In this document: positions 36,018 to 47,188 of the stretch, piece after piece | Layout: each line of letters starts with the position of its first letter | Position numbering within the stretch: position 1 is the stretch's first letter | From: Smittia aterrima | Taxonomy: Eukaryota > Arthropoda > Insecta > Diptera > Chironomidae | Length of the DNA: 64,000 nt | Assembly: GCA_033063855.1 (NCBI GenBank) | Contig: CP093830.1 | Span: forward strand, 8,990,854 to 9,054,853 | Direction of reading: 5' to 3' | Notes under the pieces: generated by a model | Databases searched by the model: none | What the model was told of the DNA's origin: nothing | Seen by the model: only the letters and a program-made list of their open reading frames with translations | Translations under genes and position numbers: made by a program

Positions 36018-36581
36018 TTATTTTGAAAATCCCATTACATCGTCGAGATAAGTAATAAACTTGTCAACATTCCCTTTTTCATACTTTTTCAGCTTCTTCA
36101 TGTCGAATGCTCGAAGAGTCTCAGGAAGATTTTGAACTGTGGTGTGGAATAAATAATTTTCGCTGGCAAGTTGCTCGGCTAGTTCTGTTTGATGATTGTT
36201 CATTAACGTTTCATTGATTACAACAATTAAAGGTTTGCCACGAGTTAAAACATCGATGCAAGTTCCAGCTCCTGCATGACTGATCACCTAAAAAAGAAAA
36301 GTTATTAGTTTTGAGTGAGAGATAAAGAAATCGCTAGTTCCTACCAAGTCAGCAGATTCAATCTCATCAGCAATCGACTCTTTCAGACTAAAAACATCGA
36401 CGTCAATCTCTTTGAAGTTCTCAAATTCGATTTCAGTTCCTTTTCCAATCTGCAGCGACAGTTTTTCACAATCCATTTGATTTTTCAAGATCTCATAAAC
36501 TTCTGGTTCACTGATCTTTGCAATCAGTTCATTGAATTCTGTTGTTCCGACGGTAACAAAAACTTTATTAAATTTCTTCAT
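36018..36581 (-). CDS. ALG13: ALG13, catalytic subunit of UDP-GlcNAc transferase
   Basis: Two exons, 36581-36345 and 36287-36018, give 168 residues, the normal size for the short ALG13 form. The N-terminus FVTVGTTEF and the C-terminal UDP-sugar site ISHAGAGTCIDVL with NETLMNNHQTELA are the family's core. ALG13 binds membrane-anchored ALG14 on the cytosolic face of the ER to add the second GlcNAc to dolichol-PP-GlcNAc in N-glycan synthesis. There is no OTU/Tudor extension as in the long vertebrate form. The stop codon TAA lies inside an AATAAA (36022-36017). It is convergent with Vha100-1. Confidence 0.93.
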
Positions 36582-36801
36582 TTTTTGTTTACTTCTCGTT
36601 CAGAAATTACGTTCTTCAGAAAATATTTTCAAACCCCCAAGCAACGATATTTGAAAAATATTTCGTCGCTCAATTTCACAGAGAACATTAATCAAATAAT
36701 CTTTATGCTCTCATGTCTTCTAAAAACTCAAATAATCTTCATTTCAGTTTTAGCGTCTCAATCGTTTAGTCGCGGCTTTTGACTTCCCAAAAATATTCAC
36801 G

Positions 36802-37463
36802 ATGAGGTTTGAGTTTGTCAGTTTTTTTCCTAGAAAGTCGAGATAAGAAATTGAATTATTTCCAGGCCTTTCTTCTTTTTCTGCCTAATTACTATCACAA
36901 CATTTTGCGGTGTCCTAGCTCTTGATTTGAAGTGTCGTGTTGAAACAACAACAGTGAATGGCAAAAAGTTCAACGAATATCGAGTGAATAATTTGGTTGT
37001 CACAACAGCGAACACGACAGTAACAAGCGTTAATGGAAATTCAACGGGATACGCTGATCGTCAAATCTTGTCGATACAAAGACAAACTCTTCACTATTTG
37101 CCAAAGGGATTAGCTAAACTCTTCCCTGGTCTTCTCTCGCTTGACATCTCCGATTCGAACTTGAAGTCTCTTAAGCAAAGTGATTTGAAACCTTTCACGA
37201 AACTACAAGAGCTCGTATTGGTTCATAACGACCTTGAAGCACTCGATGGTGATTTATTTGCTTCCAACACAGAACTCGTTTTTCTTAATCTCGCTTACAA
37301 CAAAATCAAAATCATCGGTATCAATATTTTGAACCCGTTGACCAAACTTCAAAGTGCTCTCTTCAATGGAAATATTTGCATTGACGAGGCTGGAACAAAA
37401 GGAAACTTCACGTCGATTAAAAACACAATCAAGACTCGATGTGTTAAGAATGTTAAAGGATAA
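36802..37463 (+). CDS. Small secreted leucine-rich repeat protein (LRR-1)
   Basis: A 5-base first coding exon (36802-36806, ATGAG) joins 36866-37463 to give 200 residues. Splicing creates a clear signal peptide (MRPFFFFCLITITTFCGVLA) that is absent from the unspliced frame. The mature part has a short Cys/NxT/S region, then about four LRRs (LFPGLLSLDISDSNLKSL, LQELVLVHNDLEALDGDLF, LVFLNLAYNKIKII), and C-terminal cysteines (NICI, TRC). AATAAA is at 37487. It is the tandem partner of the next gene. Many such small secreted LRR proteins occur in dipterans, often with undefined or immune-related roles; the function here is unknown. Confidence 0.82.
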
Positions 37464-37623
37464 ATTTGTTCAAATGAATTTGAATGAATAAAATTTGTTA
37501 ATTCATTGAAACCTTTTTATCTGAACTTGTTGAACATGGTGAAGGAAAAAAATGTGTTGACAGCTTTTACTTTTCCGTTGATTACTTTCAGTTTATTTTG
37601 TTGAACGAGCTTGAAGGGGAAAG

Positions 37624-38598
37624 ATGAAAATTCTCGTCGTCATTTTGTTCTTAGACTTCATGGTGAAGTTACATTGTCAAATCCCAGGTTACATTTTCAT
37701 CAATTGCGTTTCCGATCCAGAGTCGTGAGTTAAATTTTTCCAATTTAAAGTCGCTTTTGACATGAATATTCTTAATTTCAGAACCGTGTGTGAAGTGAAA
37801 TATTTAGAGACACAATTAGGTTATTACACTGCTGAACATGATGAAGTAAGCGAAGCGAAGCAGTATCCATATCCTACGACAAGCAAAATGTCTACGACAG
37901 TGACACAAATAAATTCAACAGTTACACAAAACAGCTCCACGACTCAAGCCTATTCCACAGGGACAACAACCACGAAAGACAAAAAAGAGACTACAATTGC
38001 ATTTGGAAACGACACGCCAAAGGAACTTTTATTAATTCGTCATTGCAATGTGACTTATCTTCCTCTCTATCTTCACAGAGTTTTTCCAAAACTTAATACA
38101 ATTGTCATTTGGTCGTCTGGACTTCGAGAGATCACATCGTCAAATTTTGAACGTCTTCTTTTGAACGAAATCAACTTCCAGGATAATATTCTCGGAGACT
38201 GTACTGATATAAAGTCATTCTCAACTGCATTCTCCAATTTGAAATTTCTGACAAGTTTGAATTTAAGTTTCAACAAGATTAAAGATCTTCCTTATAATTT
38301 GTTGAGTGGTATGGATGAACTTCGAAATTTCTTTGTTAACAACAATCAAATCGAGTTTCTTCATGAAAATCTTTTTCAAAATAACTCGAAAATAGAATTT
38401 GTTAATCTAAACAGCAACAAGATCAAAGTGATCGCAATTATTTTTGCCCAATCCAAGTCCCTAAAGAAAGTTTTAGGTTTAAATAACGTTTGTGCTGATT
38501 TCTTTCTCAACAAAGTTGTTGATGGTAAGGCACTTGATGAACTGGTTGAAAAGAAATGTGCGTCGGAAAAATTGACGACTCAAGTGACTATAAAATAA
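37624..38598 (+). CDS. Secreted leucine-rich repeat protein with Thr/Ser-rich linker (LRR-2)
   Basis: Two exons, 37624-37724 and 37782-38598, give 305 residues. A signal peptide (MKILVVILFLDFMVKLHC) and a short cysteine-bearing segment precede a roughly 50-residue Thr/Ser-rich linker with several NST/NSS sites, likely glycosylated. LRRs begin at YLPLYLHRVFPKLNTI and continue through LTSLNLSFNKIKDLP, LRNFFVNNNQIEFLH and IEFVNLNSNKIKVI. C-terminal cysteines match LRR-1 (NNVCADF, KKCAS). The common layout LPxxLxxxFPxLxxLxI shows it is a paralogue of LRR-1 that differs by the linker. The stop is embedded in AATAAA (38594-38599). Confidence 0.85.
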
Positions 38599-38737
38599 AG
38601 TTTTACCGAAAAATGAGATTTCAAATTTGTTTTTACAGTCTTCCGATCAATTTTCGTCTGTTCTTTCGCAGAGAGAAAGCATTTTTATAAAACAATCAAT
38701 TAAATAATTTAAACGATCATTTCAAAGCAATATTACG

Positions 38738-39298
38738 ATGGAGCTAGAATTAAATGGAAAGGAAGTATCGGAGGAGGGTGTTTTTTTCGTAGAGGCGATG
38801 ATGGAAAGAAACAGAAAAACCATTTCTGATCTCTTTGGGGAATTGGCGGCTGTTCTTAAAGAAGTGGAGGAACTCGAATATAGAAACAAGGCACAGCACA
38901 GAGAGATCGACGAGCTGAAGACGAAAGTTTCACAATCTCCAGTAGAAGCTTCAAAATCTATTTCTTTTTCATCAAATCCAACAAGCGCAACGGAAGAGCA
39001 GAAAGACTCAAACATTGAAGACGGCAAAACGAAAGTCATCGACATGATCGTAGGGTTTCATGAGAAAATTAATTGGATCGACAAGCCGATCGAGATTGTA
39101 GAAAAGATTGAAATGGTTAAGGATAAACCAGAAGTCGTGTTTGATGTTGTTTGTCCCGAATGCAGAAATCTCATCAAAATCAGGAAAGGGTTTGCTACAA
39201 ACTCAAAAACCTTCGAATACAACAACATCACTTTTTACAAGCAACACGTTCTCTGGATGCATAAACCAAAGAAAAACAAGACAGTGATTAGATTTTAA
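38738..39298 (+). CDS. Unrecognised coiled-coil protein with CxxC...HxxxxH motif
   Basis: An intronless 186-residue ORF. The N-terminal half (about residues 20-70) is a predicted coiled coil with heptad-like charged residues. A Ser-rich linker follows, and the C-terminal part contains CPEC, then 27 residues, then HVLWMH, a possible single zinc site with unusually long spacing. There is no signal peptide. AATAAA at 39362-39367 follows. The family is not recognised; it could be lineage-specific. That it is expressed is inferred from ORF length, amino-acid composition and the poly(A) signal. Confidence 0.7.
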   Translation: MELELNGKEVSEEGVFFVEAMMERNRKTISDLFGELAAVLKEVEELEYRNKAQHREIDELKTKVSQSPVEASKSISFSSNPTSATEEQKDSNIEDGKTKVIDMIVGFHEKINWIDKPIEIVEKIEMVKDKPEVVFDVVCPECRNLIKIRKGFATNSKTFEYNNITFYKQHVLWMHKPKKNKTVIRF

Positions 39299-39684
39299 CG
39301 AGGTCTCTAAGCCAAAGTCGAATGAGGAGATCCAGCAGATTTGTGATATTTCTTAAATTTAAATAAAAATTAATGACATCGAATAGTTATTATTCGGAAA
39401 AAATAATTGACTTTCAAAAAGATTTAGAGGTCATTGACATTTCAGTGAGGTCAATGAACTAGAAGAAAACTCAAAATATTTTCAGGATTGACATTTTTTT
39501 TATTGGAAATCAGTTTGAAAGCATCAAGCTCACATATAATCCAAACAACTGTTCAAATGAAATTTGTGCATTTAGTGAAGAGTCAAGTCTAAGCAAATTG
39601 TTGAGAGATACAGCCAAAGCCAAAATCGAATTAAATTTACATTAACTAATTTATTGCAATGAAAAAATTGGGCCAAGCTGTATC

Positions 39685-41369
39685 TTAGCTTTTTATCTCG
39701 TCTGAAAGCTTTTTACTCTTCTTGGCTTCGCCCATGTGTTGCTGCTGAATATGATTCTGAAACAAAAAGAATAAATATTTTAATCAATGAAGAAGCTTTG
39801 CAAAATTCTTTGTCACTCACTTTCAAGTCACTGGCATTTGGGAACGTCGTCTCGCAATGCTCACACTGAAGATTCTTCTCGTGCCTTTGAATATGTGAGT
39901 TGAGTTGATAGTTGGAAGAGAACTTTTTATCACAGATCGAGCAACGATGCTCCTTTTGATTTGAGAAATGAGTCGCTCGATGTCGATAAAGAATTGACTT
40001 TGATTTGAACTCCCGCGAACAAATTGTGCAAGTCGGAAGTTTGTTTTCCTTTTCGTGAGTTTTCATGTGCATCTTAAGCATTCCGGGACCTTACGAAAAT
40101 ATTGAAGTGGAATGATTTATTTTAGAAGGAATTTTAAAGAACTTACCTCGAAAACTCTTGAAACAGATTGAGCACTGTGGCTGCTTCTTACAGTTTGCTT
40201 TGAGATAATTAATATGAATTGACCGCATGTGAGTATGAAGCCATCTCTGATGCTTAAACTCCTGATTACAGAGATTACAAACGTGCTTTCCTGGTTCGCT
40301 GTGAGTTTGTTGAGCAAGAAATTCAGCGAGCAGCTGCTTATCGTCCGAGTCGGAATTCTCTGAGCTTTCTTCTTCCGGCATCGTTTGAACGATGTAAGTC
40401 GTCTCAGTTTCCTGCTCATCGTCGGCGATTTCTTCCATGTCTTCACATCCAAAGTCATCATCTTGAACGTATTCGTCTTGGAGAACTTCATGAATTTCAA
40501 TTTCTTCTGGTTCAACATTATTTGTTATCACTGGCGTCGAATTAGACATCTGTTGAATATGAAATTGTTGAGTAGGTTGTTGTTGATGCTGTTGATTGTT
40601 TGATTGCGTAATTTGAGCTTGAAGTGCCTGGACTTGGTGATGAGGTAGGTTGAGAATCGTTTGTTGTCCGTTGGCAGATTGAACGACAACAGGAATTTCT
40701 TCGAAGAAGTGAGGATCAGTCATTTCTGATGGTTGTACAATAAGATCGCAACGGTTGTCATTTTCTGGTTTGCCCAGTTGAAGTAATTGATGTTGAGGTT
40801 GTTGTCCATTTGATGGATTCGTCGTGATCATTTGAATTGTGTTATTTGGTCCTTGAATAAATTGCCCAATCTGTGATAATGGAATTATTTGCCCATTAGC
40901 TGTTTGAATGAGTTGCTGGTGACCATTGTTGATCATCTGTGTAGGGTTGTTCATAGCAATAATAAGAGGATGACTTTCCGGCCTCTGTATCTGAATCTCT
41001 TGAATCTGTGGCATTTGATGTTGTTTTATCTCTGGCACTCGCATCTCCTTCATCATCGTCGGCTCTTCTACAATGACTGAGATCGACTTGATGTAACTTT
41101 TAAGCTGCTCATCCGATTTCTCAATTCGTTTCTTGAACGAGTGACATCTCGATACTTGATGAAGACATTGAACGCAAATTTTCTCTGGCCATCCAGGATT
41201 GTTTTCAATCTAAAGAGAACATATCGTTAACATCACTTTGACTCTAATTTCTTCTATTTACCTTTAAACTGGAAAATTCTTCAATCATTTGAAGCAAATT
41301 CTCCGTAAAAACGTTTCTCATGTCCTTTTTGATGGTCAGACATAATCGACATATTTTATCAAGCTCCAT
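39685..41369 (-). CDS. ZAD-type C2H2 zinc-finger transcription factor
   Basis: Four exons, 41369-41262, 41209-40147, 40089-39821 and 39756-39685, give about 503 residues. Residues 1-75 are a ZAD domain (CRLC...CVQC, zinc-coordinating dimerisation module typical of insects). A long Q/N/I-rich region and an acidic stretch (DDDFGCEDMEEIADDEQE) follow. Five C2H2 fingers occupy about residues 343-495: CNLC-HTHMRSIH, CSIC-KMHMKTH, CTIC-RHRATH, CSIC-HIQRH and CEHC-HIQQQH. Fingers 2 and 5 are split by introns. The tail is lysine-rich. ZAD factors expand rapidly in insects, so no one-to-one orthologue is claimed. It diverges from CCDC86 with about 190 bases between starts. Confidence 0.9.
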
Positions 41370-41558
41370 GACTTGATAGCTTAACTTATTTTTCGTTTAT
41401 CGTTCGTTAAAATGGTTAAATTACACAAAAAACTATTTTTTCATTTCCCGAAAGGGCGTTTGACTATTTTTTGTTTATTGAAAAGTTGTTGACCCGCTCT
41501 TCTCGTAGTTGATTTCATTGAGCACATTGAAAATATATCGAATTCAGAAAGTTTAATA

Positions 41559-42039
41559 ATGGCAAAGAAAAAGCAGAAGACTGAAGTTGCGGCTGAAAAC
41601 AAAACTCAAGGCATTGCCAAGTCAGGAAGATTCTGGAAAGACAAGAAGGAAACATTCCGTAAAATCCAGAGATCAGCTCCGAAGAAGACGAAAGATCAGC
41701 ATTTGAAATATCGAGAGGAAATAAAGAACATCAAAGCTTTATCGAAGTCGATAAAGGAAGACAAGAAGCAGGTAAGTCAAAGACATAAATTTCTTGGATA
41801 ATCAACAAGACCCCAAAATTTCTTGGTCGAGAAGACTAAACTCTGATTTCATTTGATAGGAAAATGAATTAAAGAAACAACGTCGTGAAGAGAATGCAAA
41901 GCGGCGAGAAGAGAACGAGCTAAGGAATCAAACTGTTCAAGTAATCAAGAACACAGCGAAGCTTAAGCGTGTGAAGAAGAAGCAGTTGAGACAAATCCAG
42001 AAGCGAGATCTCGACACACTCAAAGCGAAAGTTGTTTAA
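41559..42039 (+). CDS. CCDC86: CCDC86/Cgr1-family nucleolar protein
   Basis: Two exons, 41559-41771 and 41860-42039, give 130 residues, almost entirely charged. The signature SGRFWKDKKETFRKI and the C-terminal lysine/arginine coiled coil (LKKQRREENAKRREENE, LKRVKKKQLRQIQKRD) match the Cgr1 domain of yeast Cgr1 and vertebrate CCDC86. The family acts in the nucleolus in 60S pre-rRNA processing. The protein is shorter than vertebrate CCDC86, which has a long N-terminal extension. AATAAA at 42058-42063 lies 18 bases after the stop. Confidence 0.9.
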
Positions 42040-42054
42040 AAGAAATAATTTTGA

Positions 42055-42063
42055 TTTAATAAA
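42055..42063. terminator. Overlapping bidirectional poly(A) signals (CCDC86 / mRpL2)
   Basis: The nine bases TTTAATAAA contain AATAAA on the plus strand (CCDC86) and ATTAAA on the minus strand (mRpL2). Only 56 bases separate the two stop codons, so the convergent mRNAs probably overlap at their 3' ends. Confidence 0.6.
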
Positions 42064-42095
42064 ATTTCTATTCTTTAAATTATGTTTCGCATTTT

Positions 42096-43055
42096 TTAAG
42101 GTTTCGCATTGAACTTAACAACTGGGTCTGCTGCAGCACCTTTCTTTGTTATTAATTGCATTGGCGGCAGTCGTTTAATCTTACGTCCATGTCGTCCACT
42201 CTTGCGTTGCCACCAACCAGATCTTGGTCGATATCCGAGCTCTCTAAGTCTCTGAGGTGTTCCGATGTGAGTCTTGCCATGTTCGATGTTCGATAATCTG
42301 CCGACAGTGGCCATGCAAGTTTGAAGAAATCCGTATTCTTTCTTAGTTGGGAGTTGCACAACAACTCTGTCTTCAAACTTGCGAATGATGGTTCCGTATG
42401 TTCCGGCTGCATGAACAAAGTGATAGTTTTCGCCTGGATACGATTCAATGCAGTGAACGAGAGTACCAATCGGCAATGCTCCAAGAGGATAACTGTCTCC
42501 GTCTTTCGCTCGAACAGGAATTCTCGGGATGAACTTTGAAGTTTTCAATAAATCGCCTGGTTTCATGTGCTCTGTTGCTAAAATATATTTCAGCTCGTCA
42601 CCGACAGCAACCAAAGCTACATCCGCTGTTCTGCAACCGCATTTCAGAATCTCCAACACTTTCTCAATCTGAACTTCTCCTTCTCCTGTTGGTCCATCAC
42701 GATTCCATTTAATCCAATGATATCTGAATAAAGAAAATAAAAGTTATTCAATGAATAATTATGATGTCACTTAAAAACGATCGACTCACTTGTGTTTGAC
42801 ACCTCCACCAATACCATTTGCTACTTTTCGTCCCGAGATTGGATCTCTTCCAGCTAAATGTGTGTTATCAAGCGGCTTCACGGTATATTTTCCATCTTCA
42901 GGGAAATGAACGGTTCGCCGGAATTGTTTACCTTTTCCAGGCTTTGGTTTATCGACAAACTTGAAATGACGAACTTGTGTAACTCCTAGTAGCGATGGAG
43001 ATACGAGAGGCTTCGAGATAGCTAGATTAATGAAGAGTTTCGCTAAACTTCCCAT
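42096..43055 (-). CDS. mRpL2: Mitochondrial large ribosomal subunit protein uL2m
   Basis: Two exons, 43055-42790 and 42723-42096, give 297 residues. The N-terminus (MGSLAKLFINLAISKP, then positively charged) is a likely mitochondrial presequence. The uL2 core follows: GRDPISGRKVANGIGGGVKHKYH, the KOW-like VGDELKYILA region, and the C-terminal GWWQRKSGRHGRKIKRLPP, which in uL2 reaches the peptidyl-transferase region. It diverges from PLAA by 231 bases. Confidence 0.95.
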
Positions 43056-43286
43056 ATTTTTTTCTCGAACAAGCGGGCCAAGGAAATTTCAATCAAAGGG
43101 AGTTCCACTACAAAATTCAGACGGAAATTCTTCTCAAATTTCAAGAAATTAAATAATCAGCGTGAAATACGCGTTGGACAATTTTATAAACATCGAGAAG
43201 GTCATCGCCAGACTAAAGTCTAGTTAACAAACAGTGACGATCAATAAACTTTCATTGATTTCCAAAGAAACTTCGTGACTTGCAAA

Positions 43287-45666
43287 ATGGAAACAAAAAT
43301 TGAAGATTTCAAATTATCGGCTGAGCTTATTGGCCATTCACTCGATGTTCGTGCTGTTACGACAATTAAGAATTGCGTTGTATCTGGATCGAGAGATAAG
43401 ACTGCTAAGATTTGGGAAAGAAGCGACGATGGGTGAGTTATGCACAAATTATCGTTTTTATCAGTGACAACAACAAATTTTTCGTTTTAGCAAATCTTAC
43501 AAAGAAGCTGAAGTTCTGAAGGATCACACGAACTTTGTTTCAGCAGTTTGCGTACTGAATGAAGGAAAGTGGTTGGCAACAGCTTCAAACGATAAGACGG
43601 TCTGTTTGTACATTTTTGGATCGCTCATTCCATTCGCAACGCTTAAGGATCACACGAATACAGTTTGCGCTCTCTCGGAAGGTATTACTCCGAACACGTT
43701 GATCAGTGGTAGCTGGGATCAAACTGCAAGAATCTGGAACAATCTTGATGTCAATGCTTCTTCAATTGAATTGAAAGGTCATGACGCTGCAGTTTGGGCT
43801 GTTGCGACTTTGACTAGTGGAAAGTACGCGACTGGATCAGCTGATAAGATGATTTTCATTTGGAATGCTAAAGGAGAGAAATTGGTGGTTTTGAAAGGAC
43901 ACACAGATTGTATTAGAGGCTTAGTTGCTCTTGCTGATGGCTCACTACTTAGTTGTAGTAATGACGCAACAATTCGTCATTGGAGTGACACGTACGATTG
44001 TCTCAAAGAATTTCACGGACATTCAAACTACATTTACACAATTGCGTTGAATCCTGCACTTGGCGATGTCTTTGTTACTGGATCGGAAGACAACACAATT
44101 AGACTTTGGTCGATCTCAAAGGGAGCTCTTGGTGAAGCTCTTACACTGCCTGTTCAATCAGTCTGGAGCGTAGCTTGCTCAGATCAAGGAGATATTGTTA
44201 CAGGGTCAAGTGATGGCGTTGTACGTATCTTCTCAAATAGCCCAACAAGAATTGCTAATCCCGACATCCTCGCTGCGTACGAAGTCTCAGTTCAAACTCG
44301 TCAAACCGAACAATCGAAAGAACTTGGTGGAGTGAAGGTTAACGATCTTCCTGGCCCCGAATCGCTTCTTCAAGAAGGAACTGAAGGTCAAACTCGTTTA
44401 GTTCGTCAGCCAAATGGAAAGATTCTCTGCTATCAATGGACGAAAGGAAACTGGGAATGTCTTGGAGATGTCATGGGTGCATCAGGTGGAACTAAAGAAA
44501 CTTCTGGAAAGTCACTCTACGAAGGAAAGGAGTATGACTTTGTATTTAACGTTGATATCGAAGATGGAGCTCCTCCACTTAAATTGCCCTTCAATCGTAC
44601 TGAAGATCCTTGGCTCGCTGCTCAGAAATTCATTCACAAGAACGACTTGCCTCAAGTTTATCTTGAACAAGTTGCTAATTTCGTAATAACGAATGCGAAT
44701 TTAACTTCGCTTCCATCAATGAACAACGAAGCTAATTTTGCCGATCCATTCACTGGGGAAGGTCGTTACATCCCAACCGGTAATGAAACTGCCGCAGCAC
44801 CTGCAGTTAATGTGAATTTCCGTGCTCAAGAAACAGGAGCCATTAACTCTGATCCATTTACTGGAGGCGACAGTTACTCTTCAGTGAAAGCACCAATAAT
44901 TCAAAAGCACTTGCCTTTCACAACAATCACAACTTTCGACGTTTACGACTCAACAAAGATTCTTGCTAAAATTAAGGAATTTAATCAACTGAACGAGATT
45001 GTGATGAGTGACGACGCATTGGCTGGAGTTGTTAATTTGACTGATTTACCGAAAGCTGATGCAATGAAGCTTACAACGCTCGATACCATGCTTAAAGCTT
45101 GGCCTGAGGAAAGACTGTTCCCGATTCTCGACGTCGTTCGACTTGTTCTGAGAAACCAAGAGACATGCAAATTGATGGAGTCAAGTAACAACACACGATC
45201 TTTTACTTCCATCTTGAAGAATCTCACCTCGTCGCCACCAAATCAATTGATGTCTTGTCGTGCGTTCTGTAATTTGGCGGCTCACGATTGGGGAAAGAAG
45301 TTCGTGGCCATGAAGATTGATGAGATTTGTGCTCAACTCGCTGACGTTTCACAAGGCAATGCAAATCTTCAGATTGCAATCGCTACATTCTTCCTCAACC
45401 AGTCAATTCTTCAGAAGGTTCCATCGAATGAAGTTTGCACAACATTGACGATTGGAGCTATCAAGTTACTTCAATGGGTCTCCGACACTGAAGCTACTTT
45501 CCGATGCTATCAAGCTATTGGAAATCTTATTGTCTTTAATCCAAGCACAGTGCTTTCCATTGTAAAGTCTGTCGATCAACTTAAAACTGCACTGGAAAAA
45601 AATCGAAATGCTCACCCTGAGAAGCTTGCTGAGATTTCTGCTGAACTTGCTGAAAAATTACTGTAA
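43287..45666 (+). CDS. PLAA: Phospholipase A2-activating protein (PLAA/Ufd3/Doa1 family)
   Basis: Two exons, 43287-43432 and 43491-45666, give 773 residues (human 795). A seven-blade WD40 propeller occupies about residues 1-310 (SGSRDKTAKIWE, TASNDKTVCLY, SGSWDQTARIW and so on). A PFU ubiquitin-binding domain spans about 335-450 (LPGPESLLQEGTEGQTRLVR, YEGKEYDFVFNVDIEDG). A PUL armadillo-like domain that binds the p97/VCP C-terminus fills about 500-770. The protein links ubiquitinated cargo to p97 in protein degradation and endosomal sorting. AATAAA is at 45700-45705. Confidence 0.96.
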
Positions 45667-45762
45667 AACTTAGAACTTGAACTCCTTTGTTAATTTTTCA
45701 ATAAAACATTTTTTTTTTCGCTAAAAAAACTATTTCAATCGAAGACTGTTCGATCATTTATT

Positions 45763-47124
45763 TTATTTCAATTTCACACTCGAATCATCATAATTTTCTA
45801 CCAGAATCTGAACAATAATGACATTTATGATGAAAAATATTACGCTCGCTAGCCAGATGAAGTCGAAGCTGTTGATTCCTTTGAATTCAAGAAAGTAAGC
45901 GCAGAGCAACCAAGCACCTTGTCCGAGGAACCAAAGCGATGGTAGAATGACAACTTGCTTAGCTGTCAAGCTTCGGAAATTATTAATTGTCAAAGGAAGA
46001 AGTGACAAGAACCAGACAAAGTACTGCGACGTGATTACCGGATTGTAAGTCACCATAATGAAAGCAATCAAGAACATTGCAAATTGAATTGTTTGTCTGG
46101 TTCGACAGAAGTGGAAACTGATGAGAATAATCAACACAAGTTGTGGCATCACTGTCAGCAGTTTCTCGAGTACGTTGATCTTAGCAGCACCTGAATTAAG
46201 ATATTGAAGATAAAAGTACAACGAGAAGTTGTGACGAGTGTCTTTCCTAACAAAATGATAAATTATTGACTCATAGAGGAATTGATAATTGAAAAGCATG
46301 TAAAACACTCCCGTTGTAAAGATGAGCACTTTAAGAACACTCAAGACTAGCAGAACTTGTTTTCGATTTGGTTTTAAGAAGCATCTGACTAACGATGGAG
46401 CGCCGTTGATTTGACTTTTCATATCCGATAAGTAGAAGAAATAAGCCAAACTGAAGAAGATCGGATACAACCGAAAATGGATCGCAAGTCCATGAAACAG
46501 CCCACACTTGATGACATTCTTCTCGTTTTCCTTGCTGTTGTTCTCTTGAACTTTGAGAAGATAATAAATCGACATAAGCACGAGAGCGCAAGTTATCGCA
46601 TCGCCATTGCCACGAGTTGCTATGACCATTGTTAATGGATTGTATAACCAAACGTAAGCAGCAAAGTTTCCCATTCTCTCAAACTTCTGACGATCAGCTG
46701 ACGAGAACCATTTGCTCGATGTTTCCTTCTTTGAATTTGACAAACGAATTTTAGATTTGTTTCCGGTTAAGAGTTTTCGTTTCACTTCTTCGATAGAGCT
46801 TGATTGATTAAGATGAAACTCGTCTACGATGATCTTTTTAATAATAATTGCAATGACTAGATCGAAAGCTGCAAACAGGATCTTCCCAAAGCATCGATGA
46901 ATGTAAATATTTGGAAGAAGCAGAATCGCCAGCAGTGGAGTGTAGCGATATGTGTGACGGTTGAAAGGTGATCTGCCATTGTAAATGTGTTCAGCTCCAT
47001 CAGTGACGACTCGATAGTCGATGTCGGTATAAGGAACTTCGGAGATTTTATCTTGAATCTCTCCGTATGCTATCAACACCAAACGAATGATGATACTGTA
47101 GACTAAATGCCTCTTAAGCGACAT
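45763..47124 (-). CDS. PIGM: GPI mannosyltransferase 1 (PIG-M)
   Basis: A single-exon 453-residue multi-pass membrane protein, the family's usual size. The DxD motif (YTDIDY, about residues 33-37) lies in the first luminal loop, and GRSPFNRHTYRYTPLL follows as in PIG-M orthologues; YNPLTMVIATRGNGD and PVITSQYFVWFLSLLP are further hallmarks. PIG-M, with PIG-X, adds the first mannose to the GPI precursor on the luminal side of the ER. The stop codon is embedded in AATAAA (45767-45762). Its start is only 64 bases downstream of the NDUFAF8 stop, but an AATAAA at that stop suggests separate transcripts. Confidence 0.95.
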   Translation of the reverse strand: MSLKRHLVYSIIIRLVLIAYGEIQDKISEVPYTDIDYRVVTDGAEHIYNGRSPFNRHTYRYTPLLAILLLPNIYIHRCFGKILFAAFDLVIAIIIKKIIVDEFHLNQSSSIEEVKRKLLTGNKSKIRLSNSKKETSSKWFSSADRQKFERMGNFAAYVWLYNPLTMVIATRGNGDAITCALVLMSIYYLLKVQENNSKENEKNVIKCGLFHGLAIHFRLYPIFFSLAYFFYLSDMKSQINGAPSLVRCFLKPNRKQVLLVLSVLKVLIFTTGVFYMLFNYQFLYESIIYHFVRKDTRHNFSLYFYLQYLNSGAAKINVLEKLLTVMPQLVLIILISFHFCRTRQTIQFAMFLIAFIMVTYNPVITSQYFVWFLSLLPLTINNFRSLTAKQVVILPSLWFLGQGAWLLCAYFLEFKGINSFDFIWLASVIFFIINVIIVQILVENYDDSSVKLK

Positions 47125-47188
47125 ATTTGTAACTAATTTTAAAGTCTTCTTGTTAATTTTTTCTGTTTTCTCAATTCACTTTCTTTAT

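Noticed and set aside
36315..36782. 155-codon plus-strand ORF
   Set aside because: Opposite ALG13 exon 1; composition is Phe/Leu/Ile-rich as expected of antisense.
47125..47188. PIGM as a fourth cistron of the CMC4 unit
   Set aside because: Gap is only 64 bases, but an AATAAA at the NDUFAF8 stop gives a plausible end between them; kept as separate.
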